Below, one piece after another: positions 34,047-43,336 of a stretch of DNA of 64,000 bases (position 1 is the stretch's first letter; each line of letters starts with the position of its first letter). This stretch comes from JAGVSZ01 sp019137045 (GTDB lineage: Bacteria > Pseudomonadota > Gammaproteobacteria > Burkholderiales > SG8-39): the NCBI GenBank assembly GCA_046347635.1, contig JAXMFT010000001.1:310001-374000 (forward strand). Direction: 5' to 3'. A program made the position numbers and the translations under genes. A model generated the notes under the pieces. It was not told where the DNA came from. It did not search any database and was given only the letters and a program-made list of their open reading frames with translations.

Positions 34047-36134
34047 ATGAGCGCAGTCGACTACGCGGTGCACGGCGAAGTTGCCGTGATCACCATGAAC
34101 AACCCGCCGGTCAACGGGCTGGGGCACCCGCTCCGCAAGGGCATCGTCGAGGGGCTCGACCGCGCGCTCGCCGACGCGAACGTGAAGGCGATCGTCCTGA
34201 TCGGCGGCGGCAACGCCTTCTCCGGCGGCGCCGACATCCGCGAGTTCAACACGCCGGCGGCGTCGGCCGAGCCGAACCTGCGGCAGGTGATCGCGAAGAT
34301 CGAGGCGGTCGCGAAGCCGGTGGTCGCGGCCGTGCACAAGGTGGCGATGGGCGGCGGCCTCGAGCTCGCGCTCGGCTGCCACTACCGCGTCGCCGCGCCC
34401 GGGGCGCAGATCGCGCTGCCCGAGGTCAAGCTCGGCATCCTTCCCGGCGCCGGCGGCACGCAGCGCCTGCCGCGCGCGATCGACGCAAGAGTCGCGCTCG
34501 ACATGATGGTCTCGGGCAACCCGGTCCCGTCGGAAAAAGTGCCGGCGGGGCTGTTCGAGGAGATCGTGCCGGGCGACCTCCTGCAGGGCGCGATCGCTTG
34601 CGCGCGCCGGGTCGTGGCCGAGCAGCTGCCGCTGCGCAGGCTGCGCGACGGGAAGGTGAAGCTCGACGGCGACGCGGCGGCGTTCGTCGCGGAGGCGACG
34701 AAGAGGGTCGCCAGGGAGTCGCGCGGCTTTCCCGCGCCGCCCCGGATCGTCGCCTGCGTGGAGGCGGCGACGAAGCTCCCGTTCGACCAGGGCCTCGCCT
34801 TCGAGCGCGCGCGCTTCGAGGAGCTGGTCGTCACCACCGAGTCGAAGGCGCTGCGGCACGCGTTCTTCGGCGAGCGCACCGCGGCCAAGATTCCGGACGT
34901 GCCCGACTCGACGCCGACGATCGAGGTCAGGAAGGTCGCGATCGTCGGCGCGGGCACGATGGGCGGCGGCATCGGCATGGCGTTCGCGAACGCCGGCTTC
35001 CCGGTGACGCTGCTGGAGGTGAAGCAGGAGGCCCTCGACCGCGGGCTCGAGACGATCCGGAAGAACTACGCGGCGACCGTCGCCAAGGGCCGGCTCGCGC
35101 AAGGCGAGATGGACAAGCGCATGGGCCGCTTCTCCACCGCGCTCGCGTACGACGCGATCAAGGACGCCGACCTGGTGATCGAGGCGGTGTTCGAGGACAT
35201 GGGCGTGAAGGAGCAGGTCTTCCGCCAGCTCGACGCGACCATGAAGCCGGGCGCGATCCTGGCGACCAACACCTCGACCCTCGACGTGAACAGGATCGCC
35301 TCGTTCACGCAGCGGCCGCAGGCGGTCATCGGCATGCATTTCTTCAGCCCGGCGAACGTCATGCGGCTGCTCGAGGTCGTGCGCGGGGCGCAGACCTCGA
35401 AGGAGGTGCTCGCGACGGTGATGAAGCTCGCCAGGACGATCAAGAAGCTCGGCGTGGTCTCGGGGGTGTGCGACGGCTTCATCGGCAACCGCATGCTCGA
35501 GGAGTACCTGCGCCAGGCCTACTTCCTGGTCGAGGAAGGCGCGCTCCCGCAGCAGGTGGACAAGGCGCTGCAGGACTGGGGCCTCGCGATGGGGCCGTTC
35601 GCGATGATGGACATGGCCGGGCAGGACGTCGGCTGGCACGTGCGCAAGCGCCGCCGCGCGGAGGATCCCGAGCGGCAGGTCTACCCCGCGTGGCTCGACC
35701 GGATCTGCGAGATGGGCCGCTTCGGGCAGAAGACCGGCCAGGGCGTGTACCGGTACGAGGCGGGCGCGCGCGTCCCGGTCCCGGACCCCGAAATCGAGCG
35801 GCTCATCGTCGGCTACTCGAAGGAGATCGGCCTCGCGCGGCGCGCGGTGACCGACCGCGAGATCGTGGAGCGCTGCATGTACGCGCTCGTGAACGAGGGC
35901 GCGAAGATCCTCGCGGAGGGCATCGCGCTGCGCGCGAGCGACATCGACATGGTGTACCTCGCCGGGTACGGCTTTCCGCCCTACCGCGGCGGGCCGATGT
36001 TCTACGCCGACACCGTGGGACTGAAGAACGTCGTCGCGGCGATGGCGGGGTACGCCGCGGGCCGCAATGGGCAGTACTGGAAACCGGCGGCGCTCCTCGC
36101 GCAGCGCGCCGCCGAGGGCAAGACCTTCAACTGA
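34047..36134 (+). CDS. Bifunctional enoyl-CoA hydratase/3-hydroxyacyl-CoA dehydrogenase (FadB/FadJ/peroxisomal type)
   Basis: A 695-residue beta-oxidation enzyme. About 1-190 is a crotonase fold (FSGGADIREF; AVHKVAMGGGLELALGCHYR; PEVKLGILPGAGGTQRLPR, with both catalytic Glu). About 295-475 is the NAD-binding 3-hydroxyacyl-CoA dehydrogenase (VAIVGAGTMGGGIGMAFANA; IGMHFFSPANVMRLLEVV), and the rest is the helical C-terminal domain. The order and length resemble the MFE-1 type. GGAG precedes the ATG. The thiolase follows 14 bp downstream, so the pair performs the last three beta-oxidation steps. Confidence 0.94.
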   Translation: MSAVDYAVHGEVAVITMNNPPVNGLGHPLRKGIVEGLDRALADANVKAIVLIGGGNAFSGGADIREFNTPAASAEPNLRQVIAKIEAVAKPVVAAVHKVAMGGGLELALGCHYRVAAPGAQIALPEVKLGILPGAGGTQRLPRAIDARVALDMMVSGNPVPSEKVPAGLFEEIVPGDLLQGAIACARRVVAEQLPLRRLRDGKVKLDGDAAAFVAEATKRVARESRGFPAPPRIVACVEAATKLPFDQGLAFERARFEELVVTTESKALRHAFFGERTAAKIPDVPDSTPTIEVRKVAIVGAGTMGGGIGMAFANAGFPVTLLEVKQEALDRGLETIRKNYAATVAKGRLAQGEMDKRMGRFSTALAYDAIKDADLVIEAVFEDMGVKEQVFRQLDATMKPGAILATNTSTLDVNRIASFTQRPQAVIGMHFFSPANVMRLLEVVRGAQTSKEVLATVMKLARTIKKLGVVSGVCDGFIGNRMLEEYLRQAYFLVEEGALPQQVDKALQDWGLAMGPFAMMDMAGQDVGWHVRKRRRAEDPERQVYPAWLDRICEMGRFGQKTGQGVYRYEAGARVPVPDPEIERLIVGYSKEIGLARRAVTDREIVERCMYALVNEGAKILAEGIALRASDIDMVYLAGYGFPPYRGGPMFYADTVGLKNVVAAMAGYAAGRNGQYWKPAALLAQRAAEGKTFN

Positions 36135-36148
36135 ACGCGGAGCCGACC

Positions 36149-37327
36149 ATGACCGACGCAGTGATCGTCGCCACCGCCCGCACCCCGCTCTGCAAGTCGT
36201 GGCGCGGCGCCCTCAACATGACTCACGGCGCGAAGATGGGCGGGCACGCGGTGAAGCACGCGCTCGCGCGCGCCCGGGTCGAGCCCGCCGAGGTCGAGGA
36301 CGTGATCATGGGCTGCGCCAACCCCGAGGGCGCGACCGGCTGGAACATCGCGCGCCAGATCGCGCACCGCGCCGGCTGCCCCGACAGCGTTCCGGCGATG
36401 ACGGTGAACCGCTTCTGCTCGTCGGGCCTGCAGACGATCGCGCTCGCCGCGCAGCGCATCATGGTGGGCGAGGGGTCGATCTACGCGGCGGGCGGCGTCG
36501 AGTCGATCTCGCTGGTGCAGAACGACATGAACAAGCACCACTTCATGGACGAGTGGCTGCACCGCCACCGCCCCGAGGTGTACTGGCCGATGCTGCAGAC
36601 CGCCGAGTACGTCGCGCGCACCTACGACATCGGGCGCGAGGTGCAGGACCGCTACGGGGTGCAGAGCCAGCAGCGGGCCGCGGCCGCGCGCGCCGCGGGC
36701 AGGTTCAAGGACGAGATCGTCCCGATCGAGGTCCACATGAAGGTGGTGGACAAGAACACCGGGCAGGAGACGATGAAGGACGCGATCGCCGCCGAGGACG
36801 AGGGCATCCGCGCCGACACCACCTACGAGGGCGTGGCGCAGATCAAGCCGGCGGTGGAAGGCGGCACGATCGCGGCCGGCAACGCGAGCCAGTTCTCCGA
36901 CGGCGCCTCGGCGTGCGTGGTGATGAACGCGAAGCTCGCCGAGCGGCGCGGCCTCGCGCCGCTCGGCATCTTCCGCGGCTTCGCGGCGGCCGGCTGCGAC
37001 CCGAAGGAGATGGGCATCGGCCCGGTGTTCGCCGTCCCGAAGCTGCTCGAGCAGACCGGCAAGAAGATGAGCGACATCGACCTCTGGGAGCTGAACGAGG
37101 CGTTCGCGGTGCAGGTGATCTACTGCCGCGACAAGCTCGGCATCCCCAACGACCGTCTGAACGTGAACGGCGGCGCGATCGCGGTCGGGCACCCCTACGG
37201 CATGACCGGCAGCCGGCTGGTCGGCCACGCGCTGCTCGAGGGCAGGCGCCGCGGCGCGAAGCTCGTCGTGGTCACGATGTGCATCGGCGGGGGGATGGGC
37301 GCGGCGGGGCTGTTCGAGGTGGCGTAG
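36149..37327 (+). CDS. Acetyl-CoA acyltransferase (3-ketoacyl-CoA thiolase)
   Basis: A 392-residue thiolase. The nucleophile is Cys90 in TVNRFCSSGLQ. The other catalytic residues are His in GGAIAVGHPYGMTGSRL and Cys in MCIGGGMGAAG, with NEAFAVQV before them. All are intact. It is coupled to the bifunctional enzyme upstream and would cleave 3-ketoacyl-CoA to acetyl-CoA plus the shortened acyl-CoA. Confidence 0.94.
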   Translation: MTDAVIVATARTPLCKSWRGALNMTHGAKMGGHAVKHALARARVEPAEVEDVIMGCANPEGATGWNIARQIAHRAGCPDSVPAMTVNRFCSSGLQTIALAAQRIMVGEGSIYAAGGVESISLVQNDMNKHHFMDEWLHRHRPEVYWPMLQTAEYVARTYDIGREVQDRYGVQSQQRAAAARAAGRFKDEIVPIEVHMKVVDKNTGQETMKDAIAAEDEGIRADTTYEGVAQIKPAVEGGTIAAGNASQFSDGASACVVMNAKLAERRGLAPLGIFRGFAAAGCDPKEMGIGPVFAVPKLLEQTGKKMSDIDLWELNEAFAVQVIYCRDKLGIPNDRLNVNGGAIAVGHPYGMTGSRLVGHALLEGRRRGAKLVVVTMCIGGGMGAAGLFEVA

Positions 37328-37365
37328 CCCGGCGCCGGACCGTCAGGCGCCTGCGCCACCGCGCG

Positions 37366-37836
37366 CTACTTCACCGCGTAGAAGTCGAGGATCACCCGGT
37401 CGCGCGTGCGCACGCCGCTGCACACGGTGACCGTGCGGTTGAGCCAGGCGAGCTCCGGCGCCGCGGTCTCGAACGCCGGCGCCCCGCGGAAGTAGTAGAG
37501 CGCGGGATCGACCTCCTCCCCGCGCCCGATGCGCATCAGGAGGTCGGGCGGCCCGTGCCGGAAGCCGAAGTTGCGCACGTAGACGAGCGAGCGGTCCGCG
37601 GCCTCGATCGTGTAGCGCGCCTCCAGCACCGCGGTGCCGTCGTCGCGCAGGATCTGCCAGTCCGCGCCGCCGGGGAGGATGCGGCCGCTGAGCCGCGGCC
37701 CGCTCACCTCGCCGCCCACGATGTCGATGATGCGCCGCTCGCCGGCCGGCGTGCGCCCGAGCGAGCGCGGCGCAGCCACCGCGATGCGTGCGTGGAACGC
37801 GAGCTCGAGCTGCGGCTTGGTCGGTTCGAAGGCCAC
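37366..37836 (-). CDS. DUF3237 family protein
   Basis: A 156-residue protein. The family pattern is seen in GERRIIDIVGGEVSGPRLSG, LPGGADWQILRDDGTAVLEA and LYYFRGAPAFETAAPELAWL then a beta-barrel-like fold. DUF3237 proteins have unknown function and often accompany catabolic genes. A GTG at 37836 is the likely start because it precedes the conserved LELAFHARIAV region by only a few residues. The gene converges with the thiolase. Confidence 0.85.
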   Translation of the reverse strand: MAFEPTKPQLELAFHARIAVAAPRSLGRTPAGERRIIDIVGGEVSGPRLSGRILPGGADWQILRDDGTAVLEARYTIEAADRSLVYVRNFGFRHGPPDLLMRIGRGEEVDPALYYFRGAPAFETAAPELAWLNRTVTVCSGVRTRDRVILDFYAVK

Positions 37837-37956
37837 GGCGCGCCTCTCCGCGCGACGTCCGGGAAGCGAGCTTAGCGCGCAAGTGCGCGGGCGACAATCA
37901 CCGCGCGGCACGGCGCTTGCTTCGCCGCCTCGTCGTCGCAACCGTGCGCACCCGGG

Positions 37957-37986
37957 TCGACAACTGTCGCCCCGCCCTGCTATAAC
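37957..37986 (+). promoter_or_regulatory. Sigma70-type promoter for the thioesterase gene
   Basis: TCGACA (5 of 6), an 18-bp spacer and TATAAC (5 of 6), 36 bp upstream of the ATG at 38023. It is among the best promoter matches in the window. Confidence 0.55.
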
Positions 37987-38022
37987 CCCCCGCATGACCG
38001 TTCGCACCGAAGCAGCCGATCG

Positions 38023-38424
38023 ATGAGCGCTCAATCGCCCGCGCGTGCCCGTGTTCCCTTCGTCGAGCATCTCGGCATCCGGCTCACCGAGCAGTCCAAG
38101 GAGCGCGGCGCGATCGTGCTCGAGAAGCGCCCGGAGCTCCTCAACAGCTGGGGCGCGACGCACGGCGGCGTGGTGATGACGATGCTCGACTACGTCATGA
38201 GCGCCGCGGTGCGCGGCCACTACGGCGTCGACGGCGGCGTGCTCACGGTCGACATCAGCGTCGGCTTCATGAGCGCCAGCAGCTCCAGCCACATCCTCGC
38301 CGAGGGCCGCGTGCTGCACAGCGGCCAGTCGACCGCGTTCTGCGAGGCGGAGGCGCGCGACGAGGGCGGGAAGCTGCTCGCGAAGGCGATCGGCACCTTC
38401 AAGGTGCTGGGCGAGCGCAAGTAG
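38023..38424 (+). CDS. PaaI family hotdog thioesterase
   Basis: A 133-residue hotdog-fold thioesterase. LLNSWGATHGGVVMTMLDYV is the PaaI-type helix with the NxxGxxHGG motif and catalytic Asp. The second half (TVDISVGFMSASSSSHILAE) forms the sheet. It would hydrolyse acyl- or aryl-CoA; the exact substrate is unknown. It has its own promoter and converges with an SDR gene across a 7-bp GC hairpin. Confidence 0.92.
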   Translation: MSAQSPARARVPFVEHLGIRLTEQSKERGAIVLEKRPELLNSWGATHGGVVMTMLDYVMSAAVRGHYGVDGGVLTVDISVGFMSASSSSHILAEGRVLHSGQSTAFCEAEARDEGGKLLAKAIGTFKVLGERK

Positions 38425-38455
38425 CCGCGCCCGGCGCGGCGCAACGGCCGGGCCG

Positions 38456-39232
38456 TCACGGCGTCTCGGGCCCCAGCCGCAGCTCGCCGCCGCCGACGAG
38501 GAGGCGGTTCCACGTCGGCGTGATCACGATCTCGTTCAGGCAGACGTGCGGCGGCATCTCGGCGACGAACCGGATCGTGCGGCCGAGATCCTCGGCCTTC
38601 AGCATGCGGTCGAGGTCCTGCTGCGAGGGCGGGACGGGCCGGGTCTTCAGGATCGGCGTCGCCACCTCGCCCGGATAGATCACGCAGCCGCGGACCCCGT
38701 TGATGCCCTCCTCGAGGTTGAGGTGGTGGGTCATCGTCGCCAGCGCGTGCTTGCTCGCGCCGTACGCCGCGCCGCCGAGGTAGCCCACCCAGCGGCCGAG
38801 CCACGACGCGACGTTGATCACCAGCCCCCCTTTCTGCGCGCGCATCGCGGGCAGGACCGCGGTCGTGCAGTAGAGCGCGCCGTTCAGGTTGATGCCGATG
38901 ACCTTGTCCCAGTCCTCCGGCGCGAGGTCCTTGAGGTAGCGCTTCGGGACGTTGAGCCCGGCGCTGTTCACCAGGACGTCGCAGCGTCCATGGCGCTCGA
39001 GCAGGGCCTTCGCCGCGTGCGCGACCTGGCGCTTGTCGGCGACGTCGAGCGCAAGCTTCTCGACCTCGCCGCCGGCGTCGGTCACCAGCCGGCGGGTCTC
39101 CTCGAGCGCCTCCGCGCGCCGGCCCGACACGACGACGCGCGCGCCGGCCTGGGCGAGCGCGAGCGCGCCCGCCTGACCGATCCCGCTGCCCGCGCCGGTG
39201 AGCCAGGCGACCTTGCCGCTGAGCGTTGCCAT
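38456..39232 (-). CDS. SDR family oxidoreductase
   Basis: A 258-residue classical short-chain dehydrogenase. The cofactor motif is TGAGSGIGQAGALAL, then NSAGLN, catalytic Ser in INVASWLG and YGASK. Basic residues after the second strand (SGRRAEAL) suggest NADP. The substrate is unknown. The GST gene begins 64 bp upstream of it on the same strand direction. Confidence 0.9.
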   Translation of the reverse strand: MATLSGKVAWLTGAGSGIGQAGALALAQAGARVVVSGRRAEALEETRRLVTDAGGEVEKLALDVADKRQVAHAAKALLERHGRCDVLVNSAGLNVPKRYLKDLAPEDWDKVIGINLNGALYCTTAVLPAMRAQKGGLVINVASWLGRWVGYLGGAAYGASKHALATMTHHLNLEEGINGVRGCVIYPGEVATPILKTRPVPPSQQDLDRMLKAEDLGRTIRFVAEMPPHVCLNEIVITPTWNRLLVGGGELRLGPETP

Positions 39233-39296
39233 GCGTCGTCCTCCGGAAACCTGTCGCCGCGCCTCCGCGCTGCGGGCGCCGCCGCCCCCGCCGGGG

Positions 39297-39992
39297 TCAG
39301 CGCCGCTGGTACTGCGTCGCCCCGAACATGACTTCGCGCTGCGCGGGCGTGAACGGCGTCGTGCGGCGGCGCTCCGCGAGCACCTGCAGCGCGCGCTGCA
39401 CCGCCGGACGCGCGTCCAGCTCGCCGAACCAGCGCTGCACGTGCGGGTAGTCGTCCATCCGCACGCCCTGCCGCTCGTGGGAGCGCAGCCACGGCCAGAT
39501 CGCCATGTCGGCGATGGTGTACTCGCCGCACGCGACGTACGGGCTGGCGGCGAGCCGCTTGTCGAGCACGCCGTAGAGCCGGTTCGCCTCGTTGCGGTAG
39601 CGGTTCATCGCGTACTCGATGCGCTCCGGCGCGTAGCTGAGGAAATGGTGCGCCTGGCCGAGCATCGGTCCGATGTGGCCCATCTGGAACATCACCCACT
39701 GCATCACCGACCAGCGCAGGCGAATGTCCTCGGGCAGGAAGCGGCCGGTCCTGGACGCGAGGTAGAAGAGAATCGCGCCCGACTCGAACATCGCCAGCGG
39801 CTTCCCGCCCGGGCCGTCCTGGTCGACGATCGCCGGGATCTTGTTGTTCGGGCTGAGCGCGAGGAACTCGGGCTTGAACTGGTCCCCGGCCTGGATGTCG
39901 ATCGCGTGCACCCGGTAGGGGAGCCCGGTCTCCTCCAGCATGATGTGGATCTTGTGGCCGTTCGGCGTCGGCCAGGTGTAGAGGTCGATCAA
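39297..39992 (-). CDS. Glutathione S-transferase (YghU/YfcG-like)
   Basis: A 231-residue GST. The N-terminal thioredoxin fold starts MIDLYTWPTPNGHKIHIMLE, with NNKIPAIVDQDGPGG as the cis-Pro motif and AMFESGAILFYLA as the glutathione-binding loop. The all-helical C-terminal domain includes EYTIADMAIWPWLR. TPNGHK in place of a catalytic Ser/Tyr and the overall length fit the disulfide-reductase Nu class (YghU/YfcG). Confidence 0.92.
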   Translation of the reverse strand: MIDLYTWPTPNGHKIHIMLEETGLPYRVHAIDIQAGDQFKPEFLALSPNNKIPAIVDQDGPGGKPLAMFESGAILFYLASRTGRFLPEDIRLRWSVMQWVMFQMGHIGPMLGQAHHFLSYAPERIEYAMNRYRNEANRLYGVLDKRLAASPYVACGEYTIADMAIWPWLRSHERQGVRMDDYPHVQRWFGELDARPAVQRALQVLAERRRTTPFTPAQREVMFGATQYQRR

Positions 39993-40075
39993 GGGCGCGC
40001 TCCGTGCGTGGATCGAACGGCGGAGCGCGAATTATAGGTGGCGCGCGCGGCCGCGCGGGCGGGGCGCCGGAAACG

Positions 40076-40102
40076 GCGACGCCCCCGCGCGGGGGGCGTC
40101 GC
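40076..40102 (-). terminator. Hairpin downstream of the TonB-C-like gene
   Basis: A perfect 11-bp stem GCGACGCCCCC/GGGGGCGTCGC with a 5-nt loop, followed on the minus strand by CGTTTCC. It lies between the TonB-C-like gene and the GST gene. Confidence 0.55.
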
Positions 40103-40121
40103 TGGCGGGCGCGGGAAGGCG

Positions 40122-40679
40122 CTACTTCTTGGCGGTGCGCGTCGCGGCCGGACCGCCCTCCGGCGGCAGGGTCGGCGCCCACTCCTTCGGCTCGGTGCTG
40201 CGCACGCGGAAGCGGCCGTCGTGGCGGAAGAGGAACGTCTCCAGGAAGCGCACCGACTGCTGTCCGCCGCGCACCGCCTCGGACGGCGCCGGGAAGCGGC
40301 CGGCCTTGCGCACGCTCTCGAGCGCGGTCTTCTCGAGCTCGGGGTAGCCGTTCGAGCGCCACAGCTTGACGTGGGCGACGTTGCCTTCGTGGTCGATCGT
40401 CACGTCGAGCACGATCACGCCCTTGAGGATCACCGGCAGCGAGTCGGCGAGGCGGTCGGTCTTGTCCTGGATCTGCTGCGCGAACTCGCGCTTGTAGGCA
40501 TCGACTGAAGTCGAGGTCGAGACCGCGAAGGCCACCGCCGGACGCGGACTCAGCGTGGCCGCCGCGGTCGCGAGCGCCGCGGCCTCCGGCTGGGGCTCGT
40601 CGGCGCGCGCGAGCAGCGCCGAGCCGGCGAAGAGCGCCGCGCCGAGCGCGGCGGACACTAGGACATCGGAGCGGCGCAT
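40122..40679 (-). CDS. TonB C-terminal-like secreted protein
   Basis: A 185-residue protein with an N-terminal signal or anchor (about 7-26). The C-terminal half (about 85-160) matches a TonB-C-type fold: ILKGVIVLDVTIDHEGNVAH, then YPELEKTALESVRKAGRFPAP. It lacks the Pro-rich spacer of true TonB and its partners ExbB/ExbD are not nearby, so it is probably a TonB-box-independent periplasmic relative. Confidence 0.78.
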   Translation of the reverse strand: MRRSDVLVSAALGAALFAGSALLARADEPQPEAAALATAAATLSPRPAVAFAVSTSTSVDAYKREFAQQIQDKTDRLADSLPVILKGVIVLDVTIDHEGNVAHVKLWRSNGYPELEKTALESVRKAGRFPAPSEAVRGGQQSVRFLETFLFRHDGRFRVRSTEPKEWAPTLPPEGGPAATRTAKK

Positions 40680-40916
40680 GCGACCTCCCGTTCGCTTTTC
40701 GACCTCGGGGAGGCGCAGGCTAGCACCGCGCGCGCGGCAAGGCCTATGCCAACGTCATCGTTCGTGAAGGATTGCGCGGCCCTGTCGGGGCGCGGTCACC
40801 GTTACGAGCGCTCGACGATCCGCGCGCCGCGTTTCTCGCCCCGCAACATGCCAACAAATCCACACCGGGCGTTCCCGTGCCGTGGACGCTGCGCGCGCGG
40901 CCTCCGCAGGGCAGGA

Positions 40917-42095
40917 TCAGCGCGCAGCGACGGTGCGGAAGCCGACGAACGGGTCGCGGCGCCCGGGCGTGTAGAAGTTGCGGTAGGTGGGACGCGCGAG
41001 CGCCGGCGCGGTGACCCAGCTCCCCGCCCCGCGCAGCTCCGCGTGCCCGTGGAACCACGGCACCGAGTAGTCGGCATAGGGATCCGCGCTGAACTCCGGA
41101 TAGGGCCCGAACTCCGTGGCGGTCCACTCCCAGCAGCGCCCGAGCGCGAACGCCGCGTGGCCGGACGCGCGCACCCATTCGGCCGCGGTCGGCAGCCGGC
41201 GCCCGCGCCAGGCGGCGTAGGCCTCAGCCTCGTGGCGGGAGACGTGGATCACCGGCTCGCGCTCGGGCGCGAGCCAGCGCTCGAAGCGGCGCAGCTGCCA
41301 GCCGCGGCGCTCGCGCCGCCAGTACACCGGGTGCTTCGCCCCGCTCGCCGCGAGCCACTCGCGCCCGGCGGCCGACCAGAGCTCGGTGCGCGCGTACCCG
41401 CCGGCGTCCACGAACTCGGCGAACTCGCGGTTGGTGACCGGGCGCCGGTCGATCTCGAACGCATCGTGCGCCACCGCGTGCGCCCACTTCTCGTTGTCGA
41501 ACACGAACCCGCCGTTGCGCGGCGAGCCGAGGGTGACGATGCCGGCGTCGAAGGCGAGCACGCCGCCGTCGTCGAGCGCGGGCAGCTCCGGAAGCGAAGG
41601 CGGCGCGAGCGCGCGGCTCTGCCACATCATCCACCACGCCTCCACGTGCATGCGCTCGTGGTGCAGCGCGAGCTCGGCGAAGTAGCGCTCGTCGGGCGTC
41701 GGGCCGGCCGCGAGCCGCGCGCAGACCGCGGCGAGCACCTCGGCGCCGTACGCGCGCGTCTCCTCGATCGGCGGCAGCGGCGCGCGCCAGCGCGCGGCGT
41801 GCGGAATGCGCGAGGAGTCGAACAGCCAGTCGGCCCAGCGCATGCGCGACTCGGCGAGCGGCGCGAGGAGCGGCGAGGCGCGCCAGTCCACGCCCGGCTT
41901 GAGGCGCAGGCACCAGTGCTCCTGGAACCACACGATGTGGCCGTATTCCCACAGCGGCGGGTTGAGCGTGGGCGCGTACGGGCCGATCCACTCGTCGGCG
42001 CGCAGCCGGCCGGCGAGCGCGTTCAGGTCGCGCCGCGCCGCCTCGAGCTCGGCGGCGAGGACCGCGGGGTCGAGGCGGCTTGCCGGGCGCGTCAT
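40917..42095 (-). CDS. EgtB/SenA-like sulfoxide/selenoxide synthase
   Basis: A 392-residue two-domain protein. About 15-165 is a DinB-like four-helix domain with iron ligands in LWEYGHIVWFQEHW and LALHHERMHVEAWW. About 170-392 is a formylglycine-generating-enzyme-like domain (VTLGSPRNGGFVFDNEKWAH; GRRLPTAAEWVRA; WEWTATEFGPYP; FVGFRTVAAR). These enzymes are non-haem iron oxygenases that join a thiol or selenol to a histidine derivative in ergothioneine, ovothiol or selenoneine synthesis. No methyltransferase EgtD, SenB or SenC gene lies nearby, so the substrate is open. Burkholderiales often encode the SenA type. Confidence 0.88.
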   Translation of the reverse strand: MTRPASRLDPAVLAAELEAARRDLNALAGRLRADEWIGPYAPTLNPPLWEYGHIVWFQEHWCLRLKPGVDWRASPLLAPLAESRMRWADWLFDSSRIPHAARWRAPLPPIEETRAYGAEVLAAVCARLAAGPTPDERYFAELALHHERMHVEAWWMMWQSRALAPPSLPELPALDDGGVLAFDAGIVTLGSPRNGGFVFDNEKWAHAVAHDAFEIDRRPVTNREFAEFVDAGGYARTELWSAAGREWLAASGAKHPVYWRRERRGWQLRRFERWLAPEREPVIHVSRHEAEAYAAWRGRRLPTAAEWVRASGHAAFALGRCWEWTATEFGPYPEFSADPYADYSVPWFHGHAELRGAGSWVTAPALARPTYRNFYTPGRRDPFVGFRTVAAR

Positions 42096-42198
42096 GGGGC
42101 AACGGGCGCGAAGGCGCGGGAATGCGGGTCGGGCAGCGGCGCATGCCCGCGCGCCGGCGCGCGGCCGGCGCGGGCGGGACCGCCGGGCGCGCGCGCCC

Positions 42199-43335
42199 TC
42201 ACGCGGACGCGGCGGCGAAGCGTTCGGTGTGCCAGTCGCTGTCGCCGAGCCAGAAGTCGATCATGGTGAGCCGCTTCGCGTAGTGCGCAGCCGGCAGCTC
42301 CAGGGTGACGCCCATGCCGCCGTGGAGCTGCGTCGCCTCCTTCGCCACCGCCCGGCCCGAGCGGCCGACCAGCGACTTCGCGGCCGACACCGCGCGCCGC
42401 CGCTCGCGCTCGTCCGCCGACTGCGCCGCGGACGCGGCGAGACAGACGATCGACTTCACCTGCTCCGCGTGCACCAGCATGTCCACCGCGCGGTGCTGCA
42501 GTGCCTGGAAGCGCCCGATCGGCTGCCCGAACTGCCGGCGCGTGCGCAGGTAGTCCAGCGTCAGCGCGTTCAACTGCTCGATCACGCCGACGGCTTCGGC
42601 GCACAACGCTGCGGCCCCGAGGTCCACCGCACGCTCCAGGGGCGCCAGGCCGCCGTCCACCGGACCGAGGACGGCGTCGGCGCCGAGCCGCACGCCGTCG
42701 AGCACGAGGTCGGCGGCGCGCAGACCGTCGATCGTCCGGTAATCGGAGAGCGAGACGCCCTGCGCGCCGCGCGCGACGAGGAACAGCGTGACGCCCTGCG
42801 CGTCGCGGCGTGCGCCCGCGGTGCGCGCGGAGACGACGAGCGTGTCGGCGGTCGCGCCGTTGAGCACCGTGGCCTTCCTGCCGCTCAGCACGTAGCCCGC
42901 GCCCTCGCGGCGCGCGCTCGCCTGCACGTCGTGCAGGTCGTGGCGCGCTCCGGGCTCGGCGTACGCCAGGGCGAGCTGGCGCTCGCCCGCGATCAGGCCC
43001 GGGAGCAGCGCCTGGCGCTGGGCAGGGCTGCCCGCGGCCGCGACCGCGCCGCCGCCCAGGACGACGGTCGCGAGGTACGGCTCCACCGCGATGCCGCGGC
43101 CGAGCTCCTGCATCACGACCATGAGGTCGACGCCCGACCCGCCGAGGCCGCCGTCGGCCTCCGCGAACGGCACGGCGAGCGCGCCCATCGCGGCCAGCCG
43201 CGCCCAGACCTCGCCGCTCCAGCCTTGCGCCGACGCGACGATCTTCCTGCGCGCCTCGAACGCGTACTCGTTCTGGACGAACTTCGCGAGCGCGTCGCGG
43301 AAGAGCTGCTGTTCCTCGCTCAGGGTGAAGTCCAT
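42199..43335 (-). CDS. Acyl-CoA dehydrogenase, small partner (PimD-like)
   Basis: A 378-residue flavin-dependent acyl-CoA dehydrogenase. It begins MDFTLSEEQQLFRDALAKFV and has an ordinary three-domain layout, with LHGGMGVTLELPAAHYAKRL near the end. It lies 1 bp downstream of a second acyl-CoA dehydrogenase, the two-gene pattern seen for pimeloyl-CoA and steroid side-chain dehydrogenases, which act as heteromers. The acyl substrate is not predictable. Confidence 0.9.
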   Translation of the reverse strand: MDFTLSEEQQLFRDALAKFVQNEYAFEARRKIVASAQGWSGEVWARLAAMGALAVPFAEADGGLGGSGVDLMVVMQELGRGIAVEPYLATVVLGGGAVAAAGSPAQRQALLPGLIAGERQLALAYAEPGARHDLHDVQASARREGAGYVLSGRKATVLNGATADTLVVSARTAGARRDAQGVTLFLVARGAQGVSLSDYRTIDGLRAADLVLDGVRLGADAVLGPVDGGLAPLERAVDLGAAALCAEAVGVIEQLNALTLDYLRTRRQFGQPIGRFQALQHRAVDMLVHAEQVKSIVCLAASAAQSADERERRRAVSAAKSLVGRSGRAVAKEATQLHGGMGVTLELPAAHYAKRLTMIDFWLGDSDWHTERFAAASA

Positions 43336-43336
43336 C

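Noticed and set aside
42096..42198. Repetitive GCGC-rich DNA between the EgtB-like and acyl-CoA dehydrogenase genes, looking like a repeat element
   Set aside because: Only ordinary GC-rich short palindromes; no unit repeated elsewhere in the window.
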